From: Cyanobacteriota bacterium
Lineage (GTDB): Bacteria; Acidobacteriota; Vicinamibacteria; Vicinamibacterales; UBA2999
Assembly (NCBI GenBank): GCA_019752015.1
Contig: JAIEMQ010000002.1
Coordinates: forward strand, 94,128 to 158,127
Length of the DNA: 64,000 nucleotides
Reading direction: 5' to 3'
Shown here: piece by piece, positions 1 through 8,118 of the stretch
How positions within the stretch are numbered: the first letter of the stretch is position 1
Layout of the letters: the number at the start of each line of letters is the position of its first letter
Notes under the pieces: model-generated
Databases searched by the model: none
What the model was told of the DNA's origin: nothing
The model's input: only the letters and a program-made list of their open reading frames with translations
Program-made: the position numbers and the translations under genes

Positions 1-1
1 C

Positions 2-958
2 GACCTGCAGGCGAGGCTCGCTGCGCTTCCGACGGTCTCCGCGGTTGGCATCGGTAGCGCGGTGCCGCCATCACTCGAGCAGATGCGGGTCAGCTTCATC
101 CTCTCAAACGGCAAGTCGAGCGATTCGCACATGGTGACGATGGTGCCGGCAAGCCCCGGCTATTTCACCGCATTGCAAATTCGCCTGGTCGCCGGCCGCC
201 TGTTCGAGGATCGTGACGACGCGCTCGCCGAACCGGTGGTGATCGTCAGCCGCGAGGCGGCCCGGCGGTTTTTCGGCAATGATGATCCCCTTGGCCGCAC
301 GCTGCCGTTGATGGGCAAGCAAGTGACGATCGTGGGTGTCGTCGACAACGTCAAGTACACGGGGATCGCCTCGGGCCCGGAGAGCGTCTTATATGCGCCG
401 TACGCGCAACAACCGGTGATGATGTCGGTGCTGTTCGCGCGCACGACCGGGGATCCCGGCCAGACTGCCGCCGACATCCGCCGCCTGATCATGTCGTACG
501 ACTCGGCGATCGGCGTCCCCCGGTTATGGACGTTGAACCAATGGATCGCAGACGCCACGGCTCAGCCAAGATTCCGAACGATTCTACTCAGCTCGATCGC
601 GGTGATCACACTGTGCCTCGCCATCATCGGGCTCTACGGCGTGATCGCGTATGCGACGTCGCAGCGCACATCTGAGATTGGCCTGCGCATCGCGATCGGC
701 GCGCAGCGCGGCGATGTCATCAGGCTGGTATTAAGTGAAGGCGCCAGGCTGGCGGGCGCGGGCATCATCCTCGGCCTCGCCGGGTCGTATTGGGCGACGC
801 AGCTGTTGTCGTCATTTCTCTACGGCGTCACTGCCACCGACCCGGCCGCGTTCGGCGCCGCCGCGATCACGTTATTCTTCGTCGCCCTCCTGGCGACATA
901 CCTCCCCGCCCGGCGAGCGGCGCGTATCGACCCGATGACCGCACTCAGAACCGAATAA
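2..958 (+). CDS. FtsX-like ABC transporter permease, C-terminal part (5' end outside window)
   Basis: The reading frame is open from base 2, so the true start lies upstream; an internal GTG at 62 is not the start. The visible part has a periplasmic MacB-type core region (FFGNDDPLGRTL, IVGVVDNVKY) followed by a membrane segment, the FtsX signature ASQRTSEIGLRIAIGAQ, and two more membrane segments ending in a PARRAARIDPMTALR tail. That tail is characteristic of acidobacterial duplicated macrolide-export-type permeases. Such proteins act in the inner membrane with a MacB-like ATPase, and the substrate cannot be read from sequence. The family is confident; which half of a possibly duplicated permease this is cannot be told. 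Confidence 0.9.
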   Translation, partial: DLQARLAALPTVSAVGIGSAVPPSLEQMRVSFILSNGKSSDSHMVTMVPASPGYFTALQIRLVAGRLFEDRDDALAEPVVIVSREAARRFFGNDDPLGRTLPLMGKQVTIVGVVDNVKYTGIASGPESVLYAPYAQQPVMMSVLFARTTGDPGQTAADIRRLIMSYDSAIGVPRLWTLNQWIADATAQPRFRTILLSSIAVITLCLAIIGLYGVIAYATSQRTSEIGLRIAIGAQRGDVIRLVLSEGARLAGAGIILGLAGSYWATQLLSSFLYGVTATDPAAFGAAAITLFFVALLATYLPARRAARIDPMTALRTE

Positions 959-990
959 AAATAGTGCTCCGTCCACGCTATATTTAGAGT

Positions 991-1599
991 GTGCGTCGCT
1001 TCCTGATCGTCGCGGGTGTGTTCTTGAGCGCGTGCGGCTCGCAGCCGAAGGAAGAAGACTACATCGCGAAGATTTCCGCGATTCGCGCCGCCAAGGACGA
1101 GAGCTTCAAGACCGATCCGGATTCGCCGATTCCCGCCGACAAGAAGTCGACGCTGCTGCCGCTCGCGTACTATCCGATTGATGAACGCTACGCGGTGCCG
1201 GCGTCGCTCGAACCGTCGGCCGACCGCTCGCGCATCGAGGTGCCGACATCGATCGGAAAAATCCGGCAGCTCGAACGGATCGGCGCGCTCAAGTTCTCGC
1301 TGAAGGGGCAACCACTGCGATTGACGGCGTTCCGGGACCTGGAATCGCAGGGTGTCAATCGGCTGTTCGTGCCGTTCGCCGATCAAACCAGCGGCACTGA
1401 AACGTATCAAGCCGGCCGATACATGGAGCTCGATCCCACTCCAACCGGCATCTACGTCGTCGACTTCAATGTCGCTTACAACCCGTACTGCTACTACAGC
1501 CCCGAGTACGACTGCCCCTTCCCGCCCAAGGAGAACCGGCTCGAGGTGCCGATCCGCGCCGGCGAGAGGATGCAAAAGGCGGACATCAGCACTCCATGA
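991..1599 (+). CDS. DUF1684 lipoprotein
   Basis: Starts at GTG 991, where the first 16 residues form a lipoprotein signal (hydrophobic LIVAGVF then lipobox LSAC, Cys16). The rest matches DUF1684: a beta-rich domain ending in the family hallmark NPYCYYSPEYDCPFPPKENR and a VPIRAGER tail. The function of the family is unknown. A membrane-attached periplasmic protein is expected. A short AT-rich stretch with TATATT lies about 10 bases before the start and could be a -10 element. The stop overlaps the next start by four bases (ATGA). Confidence 0.88.
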   Translation: MRRFLIVAGVFLSACGSQPKEEDYIAKISAIRAAKDESFKTDPDSPIPADKKSTLLPLAYYPIDERYAVPASLEPSADRSRIEVPTSIGKIRQLERIGALKFSLKGQPLRLTAFRDLESQGVNRLFVPFADQTSGTETYQAGRYMELDPTPTGIYVVDFNVAYNPYCYYSPEYDCPFPPKENRLEVPIRAGERMQKADISTP

Positions 1600-2333
1600 T
1601 CAGGGATCAGGGATCAGGGATCGGGGATCAGGGAAGAGCTGTCGCGGATCTCCATGCGATCGTGTTCGACTTCGACGGCGTGATCGCCGACAGCGAGCGC
1701 CTGCACCTGCGCTCCTACCAGGAGATCCTCGCGCCCGAAGGCATCACGATCTCGAACGAGGACTACTACAACCGCTATCTCGGTTACGACGATGTCGGTG
1801 TGTTCAAGGCGGTCGGGCGCGATCAGGGTGTGGCGATGGACGATCGTCGCGTGTCGGAGTTGATCGCGCGCAAGGGCCGGCGGTATGAATCGCTGGCCGC
1901 GGCGGGCGAGATGCTGTTCCCCGGCGCCGCCGACTTCATTCGATCGGCGGTGGAGGCGTCGGTGCCGATCGCGATCGCGTCGGGAGCGCTGACGCACGAG
2001 ATCGAGGACGTCCTCGATCGCGCCGGCCTGCTGCCGCTCTTCCCCGTGATCGTCGGCGCCGATCAAACCGAGCGCAGCAAGCCGCATCCCGAGCCGTATC
2101 AGGCCGCGTTCGCGCGCCTGCGGGCGCACACCGGCCGCGATTTGATTACGTGGCGGACCGTCGCCATCGAGGACTCGCGCTGGGGCCTCGCCTCCGCACG
2201 CGACGCCGGGCTGCGCTGCGTCGCCGTCACCAACACCTACACGGAAGCCGAGCTTCGCGCCGACGCCGAGCTGGTCGTCCCCGGTCTCCATTCACTCACG
2301 CTCGAAGCGCTGGATGCGCTCTGCGCTGACTGA
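1596..2333 (+). CDS. HAD family hydrolase, beta-phosphoglucomutase-like
   Basis: HAD superfamily phosphatase/phosphomutase of subfamily IA. Motif I is FDFDGVIADSE (nucleophile and acid/base Asp), motif II is ASGALTHE, motif III Lys is in SKPHPEPY, and motif IV is AIEDSRWGLASARDAG. The alpha-helical cap lies at about residues 35-100. The substrate is probably a phosphorylated sugar but is not determinable. From the ATG at 1596 the first 15 residues are encoded by a five-copy GATCAGG repeat and read as low-complexity IRDQGSG. No other ATG, GTG or TTG start exists before motif I, so the repeat seems to supply the start codon and N-terminus. Overlaps the preceding lipoprotein stop. Confidence 0.88.
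   Translation: MIRDQGSGIGDQGRAVADLHAIVFDFDGVIADSERLHLRSYQEILAPEGITISNEDYYNRYLGYDDVGVFKAVGRDQGVAMDDRRVSELIARKGRRYESLAAAGEMLFPGAADFIRSAVEASVPIAIASGALTHEIEDVLDRAGLLPLFPVIVGADQTERSKPHPEPYQAAFARLRAHTGRDLITWRTVAIEDSRWGLASARDAGLRCVAVTNTYTEAELRADAELVVPGLHSLTLEALDALCAD
1598..1634. repeat. GATCAGG heptamer array, 5 copies
   Basis: Five head-to-tail heptamers (fourth copy GATCGGG) followed by a partial copy, covering the junction of the lipoprotein stop and the HAD N-terminus. No complementary arm is seen nearby. Member of the locus-specific word-repeat class described in the findings. Confidence 0.9.
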
Positions 2334-2358
2334 GACCACCTCACTGAGACACGCTGTG

Positions 2359-3231
2359 ATGAAGCCGCTCGCCGAGCAGATTGCCGACGCCGCCGATCGC
2401 CCGGGGCCCGATCTGGCCGCGCCCGCGTTCCTGATCGCGCGCATCGAATATCCGCGGCTCGACCCGGGTCCGTACCTCGATCGCCTCGATCAGATGGGCG
2501 ATGGCGCCGCGCACGCGGTGGCGCGAGATCCCGGCCACGACGCGCCGCTGGCGGCGCGGATCGATGCGATCAACCGCTACCTGTTCGTCGAGCTCGGCTT
2601 CACCGGCAACCGCGAGCAGTTCGACGATCCGCGCAACAGCTGCCTGAACGAAGTGATCGATCGGAAGAAAGGCATTCCGATCACGATGGCGCTGATCTAC
2701 ATCGAAGTCGCGCGCCGGGCCGGCGTGCGCACCGAAGGCATCAACTTCCCGGGCCACTTCCTGGTCCGCTGCCTGCAGGATCTGCACACCGACGATCCGA
2801 ACGAGGGGCTGATCGTCGATCCGTTCCACGGCGGCGCGATCCTGAACGAAGCGGAGTGCCGCAAGCTGCTGCAGCCGCACATGAGCGATGCGGCGTTCGA
2901 TCCGGCGCTGCTGGCGCGGGCGACGCGGCGGCAGATCCTGGTGCGGATGCTGCTCAACCTCAAAAAACTGTACGTGAAGATGCATTCGTTCCCGCAGGCG
3001 CGCGCCACCACCGACGCGCTGCTGGCGCTGCAGCCGTCGTCGCTCCCCGATCTGCGTGACCGCGGGCTGCTTGCGTATCACATGAACGACTTCTCGCACG
3101 CGCTGCGCGACCTCGAGGAGTACCTGAAAGTCGCGCGCCTGTCCGATCAAGACGACGACCAGAAGAAAGAGACCGAGCAGGTCTGGGAACACGTCAAGAC
3201 GCTGCGGCGCCGCGTCGCGCAACTGAACTAG
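2359..3231 (+). CDS. SirB1-family transglutaminase-like/TPR protein
   Basis: Matches the SirB1/transglutaminase-like family: the segment NRYLFVELGFTGN, then NSCLNEVIDRKKGIPI, then ALIYIEVARRAG and GINFPGHFLVR, followed by C-terminal tetratricopeptide-like helices. These proteins are thought to have a transglutaminase-like fold; the biochemical role is unknown. The hallmark NSCLNEV supplies the conserved Cys and GHFLVR the His. I chose ATG 2359; an ATG at 2314 would add 15 atypical residues and overlap the HAD gene by 20 bases. Likely cotranscribed with the HAD gene. Confidence 0.88.
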   Translation: MKPLAEQIADAADRPGPDLAAPAFLIARIEYPRLDPGPYLDRLDQMGDGAAHAVARDPGHDAPLAARIDAINRYLFVELGFTGNREQFDDPRNSCLNEVIDRKKGIPITMALIYIEVARRAGVRTEGINFPGHFLVRCLQDLHTDDPNEGLIVDPFHGGAILNEAECRKLLQPHMSDAAFDPALLARATRRQILVRMLLNLKKLYVKMHSFPQARATTDALLALQPSSLPDLRDRGLLAYHMNDFSHALRDLEEYLKVARLSDQDDDQKKETEQVWEHVKTLRRRVAQLN

Positions 3232-3239
3232 GGCTAGGG

Positions 3240-3269
3240 CCACAGATTAAACACAGATTAGACACAGAC
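3240..3269. repeat. CACAGATT word array upstream of hydrolase
   Basis: Three imperfect copies of a word like CACAGATTAAA directly before the start of the next gene. The same word, with its complement, builds the outer arms of the elements near 40.5 and 42.4 kb. Confidence 0.8.
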
Positions 3270-3271
3270 TC

Positions 3272-4297
3272 ATGTTCCTGCTTACCCATCGACTCTTCCG
3301 CTATGTGGCGTTCCTGTTTCTTTTCGCGAGCGTTGCCAATGCGCGGCAGCGTGATCAGGTGGCGACACCAACCGACATCAAACCGGGCAGCATCACGTGC
3401 GAAGAATGTCCGTATCCGTTCCCATCGTCATATCTGCCGCTGACGCTGTACGGCCAGGACGTCCGGATCGCGTTCATGGATGTGGCGCCGCAAGGAACGC
3501 CCAACGGGCACACCGTGATGATCTTCCACGGCAACAACTTCGCCGGCTTCTACTTCGGCAACATCATCGAGGCGCTGCGCAAGGAAGGCTTCCGCGTCAT
3601 CGTGCCGGATCAGATCGGCTACGGCCGCTCGTCGAAGCCGATCATTCCGTACAGCTTCAACGACATGGCGCGCAACTCGCGCGCCATCCTGCAGAGCCTC
3701 AAGATCGACAAAGCGATGATCGTCGGCCACTCGATGGGCGGCATGCTGGCGACGCGCTTCGCGACGCAGTATCCCGACGTCACCGAACGGCTGGTGATCT
3801 ACAACCCGATCGGCCTCACCGACGGCCGCTTCAGCCGGCCCGCCGGCAGCATCGATGAGCAATACAAGAACGCCCTCGGCGTCACGTATCAAGGCGTTCG
3901 CGCGAGCCTGATGCGCTACGTCGCGCACAACCCCGCGGCATGGACGCCGGAGTTCGAGCACTACGCGAAGATTCGCTACTCGTGGACGCTCGGCGCCGAC
4001 TGGCCGCGGCTGGCCATGGTGCAGACGCTGATCAACAACGTGAACTACGCGGATACGGTGGTCTACGACTGGCCGAACATCAAGGCGCCGACGCTCGCAT
4101 TCGGCGGCGCCGAAGACGTGCTGCCCGGCTCAGCAAAGATTTTTCAGGATCGAATGAAAACGCTGGGCGATACGATTCCGAACGGCAACGGCAAGCTGCA
4201 CTTGATCCCGGGCCTGGGCCACGTGCCGCACATGGAAGACGCGGCGAAGACACTGCCGCCGCTGGTTGCGTTCCTGAAAGAAGGACTTCAGAAATAA
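3272..4297 (+). CDS. Secreted alpha/beta hydrolase
   Basis: N-terminal signal peptide (positively charged start, hydrophobic VAFLFLFASVANA, then cleavage near residue 25). Alpha/beta hydrolase fold: oxyanion region IFHGNNFAG, nucleophile elbow GHSMGG, acidic residue near GGAEDVLPG, and catalytic His in GLGHVPHMED. Length 341 aa is usual for the periplasmic epoxide-hydrolase-like branch. The substrate is unknown. A word repeat occupies the gap to the upstream gene, and a GAACAAA array begins immediately at the stop codon. Confidence 0.9.
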   Translation: MFLLTHRLFRYVAFLFLFASVANARQRDQVATPTDIKPGSITCEECPYPFPSSYLPLTLYGQDVRIAFMDVAPQGTPNGHTVMIFHGNNFAGFYFGNIIEALRKEGFRVIVPDQIGYGRSSKPIIPYSFNDMARNSRAILQSLKIDKAMIVGHSMGGMLATRFATQYPDVTERLVIYNPIGLTDGRFSRPAGSIDEQYKNALGVTYQGVRASLMRYVAHNPAAWTPEFEHYAKIRYSWTLGADWPRLAMVQTLINNVNYADTVVYDWPNIKAPTLAFGGAEDVLPGSAKIFQDRMKTLGDTIPNGNGKLHLIPGLGHVPHMEDAAKTLPPLVAFLKEGLQK

Positions 4298-4324
4298 CAA
4301 AGAACAAAAAATGAAGAACAAAAG
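4296..4324. repeat. GAACAAA word array (left arm)
   Basis: Three imperfect GAACAAA words in the plus orientation right after the hydrolase stop. The complementary orientation (TTTGTTC) occurs at 4831-4890 on the other side of the four-helix-bundle gene, so the gene is bracketed by inverted arms. Confidence 0.85.
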
Positions 4325-4429
4325 TGGGGCACGCAGAAATTGAAAGATTGATCCCGTGGGAGGGTTGAAGAAACAGCGCTCCTTTTCGCGCGCATTCCAG
4401 GTTTTGTTCGAAAATCGCGACGGCAATGA

Positions 4430-4451
4430 CCATGCTTCAACTGAAGCATGG
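4430..4451. promoter_or_regulatory. Palindrome covering the start codon
   Basis: CCATGCTTCA, a two-base spacer, then TGAAGCATGG: a perfect 10-bp inverted repeat whose right arm contains the ATG start at 4448. It could be a protein operator or an mRNA hairpin that hides the start codon. Only the palindrome itself is seen; regulation is inferred. Confidence 0.6.
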
Positions 4452-4816
4452 ACAAATCCCCGAAACCTTACGACATCAAAGAGCGGGCATTCCTTTTCGC
4501 GTGCGCGGTCATCAACGCCTATCCGCGTGGCCGCTTGGACAGCGCGAGCCATAAAGTCTGGTCGCAGCTGATCGCCTCCGCCACTTCTTCGGGCGCTCAT
4601 CTCGAAGAGGCAGCGGCAGGCGGCAGCCGGGCGCAATTTCTGGCGCTGAATAGAGGTGCGCTGCGCGAAATGCGCGAAAGCAATTATTGGCTCAGGATCC
4701 TGAGAACGACCGAGCTCGAAAACTTTCACAAGGCCGAGCCCTTACAGGACGAGTCGAGAGAACTGATCGCGATACTCGCAACAATCGTGAGACGAACCTA
4801 CGAAAACGGCAAATAA
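4448..4816 (+). CDS. Four-helix-bundle protein (S23/IVP/Avd-like)
   Basis: A 122-aa all-helical protein of the four-helix-bundle family first described from 23S rRNA intervening sequences (S23p, TIGR02436-like). Helix 1 is ERAFLFACAVINAYP, helix 2 carries the typical ASATSSGAHLEEA, helix 3 includes REMRESNYWLRIL, and the last is ELIAILATIVRRTYE. Family members include Avd, the accessory protein of diversity-generating retroelements; free-standing members have no established role. No reverse transcriptase or rRNA lies near it. The gene has an isolated position, its start lies in a perfect palindrome, and it is bracketed by inverted GAACAAA/TTTGTTC arrays. Confidence 0.88.
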   Translation: MDKSPKPYDIKERAFLFACAVINAYPRGRLDSASHKVWSQLIASATSSGAHLEEAAAGGSRAQFLALNRGALREMRESNYWLRILRTTELENFHKAEPLQDESRELIAILATIVRRTYENGK

Positions 4817-4830
4817 AGAGGACAACGCAA

Positions 4831-4890
4831 TTTCGTTCTTTGTCTTTTATTTTTTGTTCTTTGTTCTTTATTCTTTGTTCTTTGTTCTTC
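4831..4890. repeat. TTTGTTC word array (right arm)
   Basis: About 60 bp almost entirely of TTTGTTCT-type words, complementary to the left arm at 4296-4324. It fills the whole space between the convergent four-helix-bundle and dehalogenase genes. The same word pair recurs at 63421-63463. Confidence 0.9.
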
Positions 4891-5703
4891 TCACGCGCCC
4901 ATTTGCGCAGCAAGATCGTTGAAGTCTTTCGCCGACAGATCGGCGATCGATGCATCCGCTTTCAGGTCGGGCTTGCCGGCCGGACCGAATTCGTTGGGCC
5001 GCACCACGAATGCGGTCTTCAAGCCGAGCGCCTTCGCGGCGCGCAGATCGCCGACGTGGGCCGCCACCATCATCACTTCGCCGGGCTCGAGATCGAGGAA
5101 ATCCGCCGCCGACAGGTAGACCTCGCGATCCGGTTTGTAGCGGCGAACGAGCTCCGCGCCGAGAATGCAGTCCCACGGCAGCCCTGAATGTTTCGCCATT
5201 GCCGTCATCAACGCGATGTTGCCGTTCGACAGCGGCGCGATCGTGAACTTCTTCTTCAATCGCGTCAGGCCGCCGACCGCGTCCGGCCAGGGCCGGAGCC
5301 GATGCCACGCGCGATTGAGCGCATCGGTCTCCGCGTCGGTGAGCCCCGTGATGCGGAAGTCGACCAGAATCTTGTCGAGAATCACCCGATGCAGATCGTC
5401 GAGCCTCGTCCACGGCAGCTCGCCGGTGCGGACGCGATTCATGCTCGGGCCGTAACCGCCGCGCCAGGCATCCGCGAACTTGTCGCCGTCGACGGTGAAG
5501 CCTTTTCGTTTCGCGAGGTCGCCAATCTCCTTCGCGATCGATGACCGCCAGTCGACGACAGTGCCGAAAGTGTCGAAGACCAGCGCCTTCACCGAAGATG
5601 TTGGCTGTGTCGACACCCTGAAACCTCCAGCAATTGCTACCGCACCAACGGACAGGAATTCGCGGCGGGTTACACCTGCGGCATCGCCCATAAGGGAACG
5701 CAT
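4891..5703 (-). CDS. Haloacid dehalogenase type II, exported
   Basis: HAD type II family: motif I VFDTFGTVVDW, motif II PLSNGN, Lys in RRYKPDREVY, and an acidic motif near AAHVGDL. The family hydrolyses 2-haloacids, but many members act on other substrates. The N-terminus carries a Tat-like signal (TRREFLSVGAVAIAGG), consistent with export of a folded enzyme; the second Arg is followed by Glu-Phe-Leu as in Tat signals. The start chosen is ATG 5703; a closer start would lose the RR motif. It runs convergent with the four-helix-bundle gene. Confidence 0.86.
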   Translation of the reverse strand: MRSLMGDAAGVTRREFLSVGAVAIAGGFRVSTQPTSSVKALVFDTFGTVVDWRSSIAKEIGDLAKRKGFTVDGDKFADAWRGGYGPSMNRVRTGELPWTRLDDLHRVILDKILVDFRITGLTDAETDALNRAWHRLRPWPDAVGGLTRLKKKFTIAPLSNGNIALMTAMAKHSGLPWDCILGAELVRRYKPDREVYLSAADFLDLEPGEVMMVAAHVGDLRAAKALGLKTAFVVRPNEFGPAGKPDLKADASIADLSAKDFNDLAAQMGA

Positions 5704-5713
5704 GCTAGCACGG

Positions 5714-6205
5714 TCACGCCGTGCGTTTTCGGCTCATGACCACCGCCGTCAACAACGTGAACACCACCGCCACCGGCAGCGGCTCGAGCAGCGTGAACGC
5801 GATGTTCACGAGCGGGTTCTTGTACATCTCGCTGAACTCCTGCATTTCCTTCGCCTGGGCGGCGATCGCCTCCGCCGACGCGCCGGATTGGCGCGCCTGC
5901 TCGAGGGCGTACGCCATGTATTTATCGAGGTAGTCCGGCATGAAGTTGTAATAGATCACCTGCCAGATCGCGACGTAGCACGCCATGATCACGAGCGAGA
6001 TCAGCAGGCCGACCATCAACGCCGCACCGAACGTCACGCGGCCGCCGGCGACGTTGTCGCGATACGACTGGACGCCGAAGTACACCATCAGGAAGGCCAG
6101 CACCATCGTGGTGTAGCCGACGTAAACACCACGGTCGAAACCGATTTGGTCGTGGAAGGCGAGCGCGGCCGTCATCAACCCGCCGAGAATCACGCCGCCG
6201 ATCAC
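5714..6205 (-). CDS. DUF4199 membrane protein
   Basis: DUF4199-type integral membrane protein with four hydrophobic segments, the family's SYRDNVAGGRVTFGAAL stretch after helix 2, and a cytoplasmic or periplasmic loop rich in charged residues before the last helix. Function unknown. The only standard start is GTG 6205, which falls inside the first helix. The frame remains open upstream (reads EKIVLTFG) to a stop inside the neighbouring regulator, so the real start may be a rare codon. Translationally linked to the LuxR-like gene just upstream. Confidence 0.82.
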   Translation of the reverse strand: MIGGVILGGLMTAALAFHDQIGFDRGVYVGYTTMVLAFLMVYFGVQSYRDNVAGGRVTFGAALMVGLLISLVIMACYVAIWQVIYYNFMPDYLDKYMAYALEQARQSGASAEAIAAQAKEMQEFSEMYKNPLVNIAFTLLEPLPVAVVFTLLTAVVMSRKRTA

Positions 6206-6227
6206 TCCGAACGTCAGGACGATTTTT

Positions 6228-6704
6228 TCACGGAATCAGGCGCAGGTCCTTGCCGATTTGCACCGCCTGCGTTCGCCGTTTCGCCCCGAGCTTGTCGAAG
6301 ACCCGGCTGGAATGGGTCTTGACCGTGTTTTCGCTGACGAAGACACGATCGGCGATCTCGTTGTTGCTGAGGCCTTGTGCGATCAGCTCGAGAACCTCGA
6401 GCTCGCGAGGCGTGATGCCGAGCGACGCGACCTTCGCCTCGTCGCGGACGAATTCCGCCGGCGCCGGCACCAGGACTTCGCGCACTTCCACGGTGTGCCG
6501 GGCCGTGGTCAGGCGCTTGCCGAGCCAGATGCCGACCACGGCAAAGGTGACCGCGACAATGCCGCCGTAGATTTCGAAGGAGTGCTCGACGATCAGCCAG
6601 CGGTATTCGATCGCCTTCAGGCCGGCGATCAACACGCCGCCCACGAGACCGTAGAGAAGCACGTGCTTCCACATCTCCCGGCGGCCGGTCGTCGAGGCGG
6701 TCAC
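6228..6704 (-). CDS. Membrane-anchored LuxR-type HTH regulator
   Basis: Two N-terminal membrane helices (residues about 12-30 and 42-62), a short linker, then a C-terminal LuxR/GerE helix-turn-helix: LTPRELEVL-like ITPRELEVLELIAQGLSN, NEIADRVFVSENTVKTH, and KLGAKRRTQAV. There is no receiver domain, so the signal would be sensed in or near the membrane. Immediately upstream of the DUF4199 membrane gene in the same direction, with overlapping 3' and 5' ends; the pair probably forms one unit in which the DUF4199 protein could be partner or target. Confidence 0.88.
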   Translation of the reverse strand: MTASTTGRREMWKHVLLYGLVGGVLIAGLKAIEYRWLIVEHSFEIYGGIVAVTFAVVGIWLGKRLTTARHTVEVREVLVPAPAEFVRDEAKVASLGITPRELEVLELIAQGLSNNEIADRVFVSENTVKTHSSRVFDKLGAKRRTQAVQIGKDLRLIP

Positions 6705-6706
6705 GG

Positions 6707-8080
6707 CTAGGTCTTGAGCGCGCCGATTTCCTTATACAGATACGCCGACGCGATCACGCCGCCGTGGAAGTTGCCGAGGTCGAGCTTCTCGTCGGGAGCG
6801 TGCGCGTTTTCGTCGGGCAGGCCGATGCCGAACAGCACGCACGGCAGGCCGAGCTCCTCCTGGAACGTCGACACGACCGGAATCGATCCGCCTTCGCGGT
6901 TGAACACCGGCCGCTGGCCGAAGCCCTGCTCGATCGCGCGGCCGGCGGCCTGCACGTAGGGATTGTCGAACGCCGTCATCCACGGCTTGCCGCCGTGCAT
7001 GCGCGTGATCTTGAGCTCCACCGTTTTCGGCGTCACCTTCTTCACATACTCCTCGAAGAGGTCGCCGATCTTTTTGGGATCCTGATTGGGCACCAGGCGC
7101 ATGCTCACCTTCGCCATGGCGACGGCCGGCAGCACGGTCTTGGCGCCTTCGCCGGTAAAACCGGACAGCAGCCCATTCACTTCGAAGGTCGGCCTCGCCC
7201 ACACGCGCTCGAGCGTCGTGTAGCCGGTCTCACCGAACAACTTGGGCGCGCCGAGCTCCGCCTTGTACTTCTTCTCGTTGAACGGCAGCTTCTCCCACTC
7301 GGCGCGCTCCTCGGGCCTGAGCTCCACCACGTCGTCATAGAAGCCGTCGATCTTGATGCGGCCGCCCTTGTCCTTCATCTGCGCCAGCACTTGCGCGAGC
7401 ACCATGGCCGGGTTCGCAACGGCGCCGCCGAACGATCCGGAATGCAGGTCGGATTTGCTGCCGCGGAGATCGATCTGGAAATACGTCAGGCCGCGCAGGC
7501 CGTAGCAGATCGACGGAATGCCGCGATCGAACATCGGCGAGTCCGAGATCACGACGACGTCGGCCTTGAGCAGATCCTTGTGGGCCTTGATGAAGGTGTC
7601 GAGGTTTTCGCTGCCGACTTCCTCCTCGCCTTCGATGAGGAACTTCATGTTCACCGGCAGGTTGCCGTGCTGCTTGAGGTGCGCCTCGACGGCCTTGAAG
7701 TGCATGAACACCTGGCCCTTGTCGTCGGCCGATCCGCGCGCGTAGATCTCGCCGTCGCGGATGGTCGCTTCGAACGGCGGCGACGTCCACAGGTGCAGCG
7801 GATCGACGGGCTGCACGTCGTAATGGCCGTAGAACAGGATCGTCGGCGCGCCGGGCGCGCCAAGCCATTCGCCGTAAACGACCGGATGGCCCGGTGTTTC
7901 TTCGAGACGGCAATTCTGCAACCCGATCCGCTGCATCTCGTCGCGCGTCCACTCGGCGCACTTGCGCACGTCGCCCTTGTGCTCGGGCAGCGCGCTGATG
8001 CTGGGAATCGCGAGATATTTCTTCATCTCGCCGATGTAGCGATCGCGGTTTACGTTGATGAAATCTACGACTTTGTCCAT
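6707..8080 (-). CDS. M20 family dipeptidase
   Basis: M20/M25/M40 metallopeptidase, 457 aa, the usual length. Metal ligands are visible in FYGHYDVQP (His-x-Asp), GSADDKGQ, IEGEEEVGSENL and near the C-terminal end (GLPDENAHAPDEKL with His). The dimerisation domain lies between about residues 215 and 330. Cytosolic; no signal peptide. Members hydrolyse dipeptides or related amides with two zinc or manganese ions. Its stop lies 2 bases before the LuxR-like gene start, so the genes are probably cotranscribed. Confidence 0.93.
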   Translation of the reverse strand: MDKVVDFINVNRDRYIGEMKKYLAIPSISALPEHKGDVRKCAEWTRDEMQRIGLQNCRLEETPGHPVVYGEWLGAPGAPTILFYGHYDVQPVDPLHLWTSPPFEATIRDGEIYARGSADDKGQVFMHFKAVEAHLKQHGNLPVNMKFLIEGEEEVGSENLDTFIKAHKDLLKADVVVISDSPMFDRGIPSICYGLRGLTYFQIDLRGSKSDLHSGSFGGAVANPAMVLAQVLAQMKDKGGRIKIDGFYDDVVELRPEERAEWEKLPFNEKKYKAELGAPKLFGETGYTTLERVWARPTFEVNGLLSGFTGEGAKTVLPAVAMAKVSMRLVPNQDPKKIGDLFEEYVKKVTPKTVELKITRMHGGKPWMTAFDNPYVQAAGRAIEQGFGQRPVFNREGGSIPVVSTFQEELGLPCVLFGIGLPDENAHAPDEKLDLGNFHGGVIASAYLYKEIGALKT

Positions 8081-8118
8081 GAGGTTTCTGTGCTATCTGA
8101 GCCTTCTGTGGCCCATAG

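Noticed and set aside
4448..4816. Diversity-generating retroelement
   Set aside because: The Avd-like family match is real, but there is no reverse transcriptase and no template/variable repeat pair nearby.
5480..6322. 280-codon plus-strand frame across two minus genes
   Set aside because: Spans the boundary of the dehalogenase and DUF4199 genes and is antisense to both.
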